Assembly (NCBI GenBank): GCA_029941645.1
Contig: JAPYSZ010000036.1
Location: forward strand, 1 to 9,469
From: Candidatus Poseidoniia archaeon
GTDB lineage: Archaea > Thermoplasmatota > Poseidoniia > MGIII > CG-Epi1
Length of the DNA: 9,469 nt
Reading direction: 5' to 3'
Below are positions 7,434-9,469 of this stretch, piece by piece. Both the position numbers and the translations under genes were made by a program. The first letter of the stretch is position 1; each line of letters starts with the position of its first letter. The notes beneath the pieces are model-generated. The model was not told where the DNA came from. It was given only the letters and a program-made list of their open reading frames with translations, and made no database searches.

Positions 7434-7437
7434 GGAG
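7434..7437 (+). promoter_or_regulatory. Shine-Dalgarno site for the eS1 gene
   Basis: GGAG sits seven bases before the TTG at 7445 and supports that start. It also implies a leadered mRNA for this gene, unlike the leaderless Usp message on the other side. Confidence 0.6.
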
Positions 7438-7444
7438 AAAACAT

Positions 7445-8263
7445 TTGGCAAAGGTCGCAAGAGCTAAAGTAAAGGACAAGTGGAAGGGCAAGATGTGGTA
7501 TCGTCTGCATGCTCCTTCTATGTTCAATTACGCAATTATGGCACACACACCTGCCGACAGTCCTGAAGCTGTAAATGGAAGGGTTACAGAAATTCCTTTA
7601 GAACAATTAACTGGTGATTTTAGTCAAAAGAATTTTATGGTAAAGTTCAGGATTAATGAAACAAGAGGAAACAATGCCTTTACCTCCTTTGATGGGCATC
7701 GTTTAACTTCAGATTACAAAAGAGCCCTTACAAGAAGAAAAAACAGTAGAATCGATTGTAATTTTATTGTAAATCTACAAAATGACGTTATAATTAGAAT
7801 TAAACCTATTCTTATGGTTGACAAGCGCGTAAAGAAATCCCAAGAAAAAATGTTGAGATCTGTAGCACATAAGTATGTAGAAGAAAACCTCAGTAAACTA
7901 AGTATTTCTGAAACTCTCAAAAAGATTTATTCCGGAGATTTGAGTAAGGAAATTGCTTCAATACTGAAGACTACCTACCCAACTAAAAGAGTAGAAATTT
8001 CCAAAATAAGTGTGATGAATCCATCCAGTCTTATGGAAGTTCCACCAGAAGACAGTGAATTAGAAAAAATTCTAGAAAAGACAAATAACAAAGATGTTGT
8101 AAAAGAAAAAGAAGATGATACAACAGATGATAATTCGGAAGCTGAAACTAAAGAAGTAGACTTCAAGTCAATGAAAGTTACTGAATTGAAAGAATTACTG
8201 AAAGAAAAAGATTTACCTGTTTCAGGCACAAAGGCTGAACTAATCGAAAGACTCCAAACTTGA
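7445..8263 (+). CDS. rps3ae: Ribosomal protein eS1 (S3Ae) with C-terminal SAP domain
   Basis: A small-subunit ribosomal protein shared by archaea and eukaryotes, near the mRNA exit side of the platform. Residues 1-200 match the family: MAKVARAKVKDKWKGKMWY at the start, then DFSQKNFMVKFRI (58-70), RRKNSRIDCN (97-106), VDKRVKKSQEKMLRSVAHKY (125-144) and TYPTKRVEISKISVM (178-191). Archaeal eS1 usually ends near 195-220 residues. This one has an acidic linker (about 202-238, rich in Asp, Glu and Lys), then a sequence (239-272) matching the SAP nucleic-acid-binding motif: VTELKELLKEKDLPVSGTKA and on to the end. The start is TTG 7445, supported by GGAG seven bases upstream. The stop TGA overlaps the next gene's TTG by four bases (TTGA). 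Ribosomal identity is sure; the SAP assignment is strong by eye. Confidence 0.94.
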   Translation: MAKVARAKVKDKWKGKMWYRLHAPSMFNYAIMAHTPADSPEAVNGRVTEIPLEQLTGDFSQKNFMVKFRINETRGNNAFTSFDGHRLTSDYKRALTRRKNSRIDCNFIVNLQNDVIIRIKPILMVDKRVKKSQEKMLRSVAHKYVEENLSKLSISETLKKIYSGDLSKEIASILKTTYPTKRVEISKISVMNPSSLMEVPPEDSELEKILEKTNNKDVVKEKEDDTTDDNSEAETKEVDFKSMKVTELKELLKEKDLPVSGTKAELIERLQT

Positions 8264-8496
8264 ATGATAAGACTTGGGAGCTTTTACCATTCTGGTTCCC
8301 AAAGTCACAAAATAATCAAATTTGGGCAGTTATATTTATTTCATTAACAATACTTAGTATAGATTGGTGGAATTGGAATTCTAATAATCGTCTAGCTGAA
8401 TGGATTCCTTGGTGGGTAATTTATCTTATTGTAATTCAATTTGCATTGGCTTATTCAGTTTGGAAGTTTTCAAAGGAGTGGATGAAAGATGAGTGA
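8260..8496 (+). CDS. Small two-helix, Trp-rich membrane protein, likely symporter partner
   Basis: A protein of 78 residues with two predicted membrane helices (about 20-37 and 49-68) and eleven tryptophans (W6, W12, W22, W36, W37, W39, W48, W51, W52, W68, W74). Its size, two-helix layout and position just before a sodium:solute symporter resemble the DUF3311 and DUF997/YhdT families, which sit beside SSS symporters in many prokaryotes; sequence identity to either cannot be judged here. The TTG start at 8260 overlaps the eS1 stop (TTGA). An ATG at 8264 is in another frame. Its stop overlaps the symporter gene by eight bases (8489-8496), pointing to coupled translation. A role as an accessory or assembly subunit of the symporter is inference. 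Confidence 0.72.
   Translation: MNDKTWELLPFWFPKSQNNQIWAVIFISLTILSIDWWNWNSNNRLAEWIPWWVIYLIVIQFALAYSVWKFSKEWMKDE
8475..8478 (+). promoter_or_regulatory. Shine-Dalgarno site for the symporter gene
   Basis: GGAG lies inside the end of the small membrane protein gene, ten bases before the ATG at 8489. It supports that ATG over the one at 8482, which is in the small protein's frame. Confidence 0.5.
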
Positions 8497-9469
8497 TTTA
8501 CTGATTATTGGTATTATCTTAGCGATTTATCTTGCAATTTCTATAGGCATTGGATTATATGGCCGTAATAAAGAAGATAGCGCAGAGGATTATTTTGTAG
8601 CATCTAGAAAAATAAAACCATGGGTTCTATTTTGCACCTTAGCGGCAACTAATTTCTCAGCGTTCTTTTTCTTGGGATTTGCAGGTGCAAGTTATCGCGC
8701 AGGATGGGGTTTCTATGGAATAATGGCTATGGGAACTTCTCTAGTTGGGCTTTCCATATTATTACTGGGAATACCAATCCACAAATTAGGAAAAGAAAAA
8801 GGATATGTTACACCTCCTGAATTAATAGCTGGTGAAACAAACTCCAAATATTTAGGATGGCTATACGGAATTGTGCTAGTCGTTTTCACATTACCTTATT
8901 TGGCTGTTCAACCTTATGGGGCTGGAATTTTATTAGATACGCTTTCAGGAGGAGAAATTTCTTCATTTACAGGAGCGCTGTTGTTAACTTGTGTAATGAT
9001 TATCTACCTAGTATTAGGTGGAATGAAATCTTCTACAATGACTGATGTATTTCAAGGAATATTAATGTTTTCAATACTAATCATATTTGTTATTGGATTC
9101 TTTATTCATGAAGATATAGGTGGTTTTAGTGAAGCTGGGCAGTCTTTATGGGAAAATAAACCCGAGAAATTTGTAAGGGAGAGTAATTTTACATGGGAAA
9201 CCATCTTCTCTTTCACCATACTTTGGCCAATAACTGTCCCAATGTTTCCTCAACTATTTTCAAGATTCTACATTGCTGAAGATGACAAAGCAATTAGAAC
9301 TGCTGCTTGGCTATATCCGACTGTTGTCCCTATACTTTTCTTATTTCCAGTTATAATAGGTGTTTATGGAAATATTATTGACTTTGATTCAACTCTTGTG
9401 GATCAAAAAAGTGAATCGGATAATATTCTTCCATTGATTCTAACTGAATATGCTCCCTTATGGGCTGGA
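8489..9469 (+). CDS. Sodium:solute symporter (SSS family), N-terminal part, runs off the window
   Basis: The frame opens at ATG 8489 and stays open to the last base, giving 327 residues of a family usually near 450-550. It is an inner-membrane Na+-coupled symporter of the LeuT fold. Features are a first helix at 4-23, the EDYFVASRKIKPW loop (33-45), the AATNFSAFFFLGFAGASYRA segment (52-71), GYVTPPELIA (105-114) typical of SSS loops, and the family signature around GGMKSSTMTDVFQG (177-190). Later helices follow near 191-207, 236-250 and 272-293. The helices holding the main Na+-site serines lie beyond the window, so sodium dependence and substrate (for example proline, pantothenate, acetate or urea) cannot be told. 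It overlaps the preceding small membrane protein by eight bases and GGAG lies ten bases upstream. It appears co-transcribed with the ribosomal protein gene. Confidence 0.93.
   Translation, partial: MSDLLIIGIILAIYLAISIGIGLYGRNKEDSAEDYFVASRKIKPWVLFCTLAATNFSAFFFLGFAGASYRAGWGFYGIMAMGTSLVGLSILLLGIPIHKLGKEKGYVTPPELIAGETNSKYLGWLYGIVLVVFTLPYLAVQPYGAGILLDTLSGGEISSFTGALLLTCVMIIYLVLGGMKSSTMTDVFQGILMFSILIIFVIGFFIHEDIGGFSEAGQSLWENKPEKFVRESNFTWETIFSFTILWPITVPMFPQLFSRFYIAEDDKAIRTAAWLYPTVVPILFLFPVIIGVYGNIIDFDSTLVDQKSESDNILPLILTEYAPLWAG

Noticed and set aside
7333..7527. Minus-strand 64-residue frame across the Usp/eS1 gap
   Set aside because: It covers the start of eS1 and the promoter region and has no family features; it is an antisense shadow.
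8857..9045. Plus-strand 62-residue frame inside the symporter
   Set aside because: It is out of frame with a clear SSS coding sequence that runs from 8489 to the window end.
1..9469. Search for CRISPR arrays, insertion sequences, phage genes or defence islands
   Set aside because: No repeated spacers, transposase motifs or inverted-repeat boundaries were seen; the window is densely packed with housekeeping and transport genes.

Overview
The window reads as a compact, AT-rich chromosomal segment of an archaeon. It carries an archaeal clamp-loader small subunit, an archaeal-type phosphoglycerate kinase, an XPD-type iron-sulfur helicase and the archaeal/eukaryotic ribosomal protein eS1. Box A (TATA-like) elements lie about 26-28 bp upstream of some start codons, which fits leaderless mRNAs. 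The gene content and a DUF6015-like protein suggest a planktonic euryarchaeon near Thermoplasmata, such as a Poseidoniales (Marine Group II) or Marine Group III lineage. That placement is an inference; no 16S or diagnostic marker is present. TTG is the favoured start codon: five of the nine genes whose 5' ends lie in the window appear to use it.

Layout. (1) 2-1889, plus strand: the 3' part of the replication factor C small subunit, then phosphoglycerate kinase, probably co-transcribed. (2) 1890-4275, minus strand: a DUF6015-like small protein, an XPD/Rad3-family DNA helicase overlapping it at a TTGA junction, then tRNA-Thr(CGT) with an encoded CCA that ends exactly where pgk ends. (3) 4372-4980, plus strand: an unrecognised membrane protein with a charged cytosolic N-terminus, behind a good leaderless promoter. 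(4) 4989-7360, minus strand: a tandem universal-stress-type protein followed, at an ATGA overlap, by a DASS/SLC13-type ion transporter. (5) 7445-9469, plus strand: ribosomal protein eS1 carrying a C-terminal SAP domain, then a tiny tryptophan-rich membrane protein and a sodium:solute symporter that runs off the window. These last three genes overlap one another.

Intergenic space is minimal. No stretch above 100 bp lacks a gene, and there is no sign of mobile elements, CRISPR or phage. Most genes are ordinary housekeeping genes. The features most worth a second look are the eS1-SAP fusion, the coupling of a symporter pair to a ribosomal protein gene, the altered SNT motifs of the DASS transporter, and the XPD/DUF6015 pairing.
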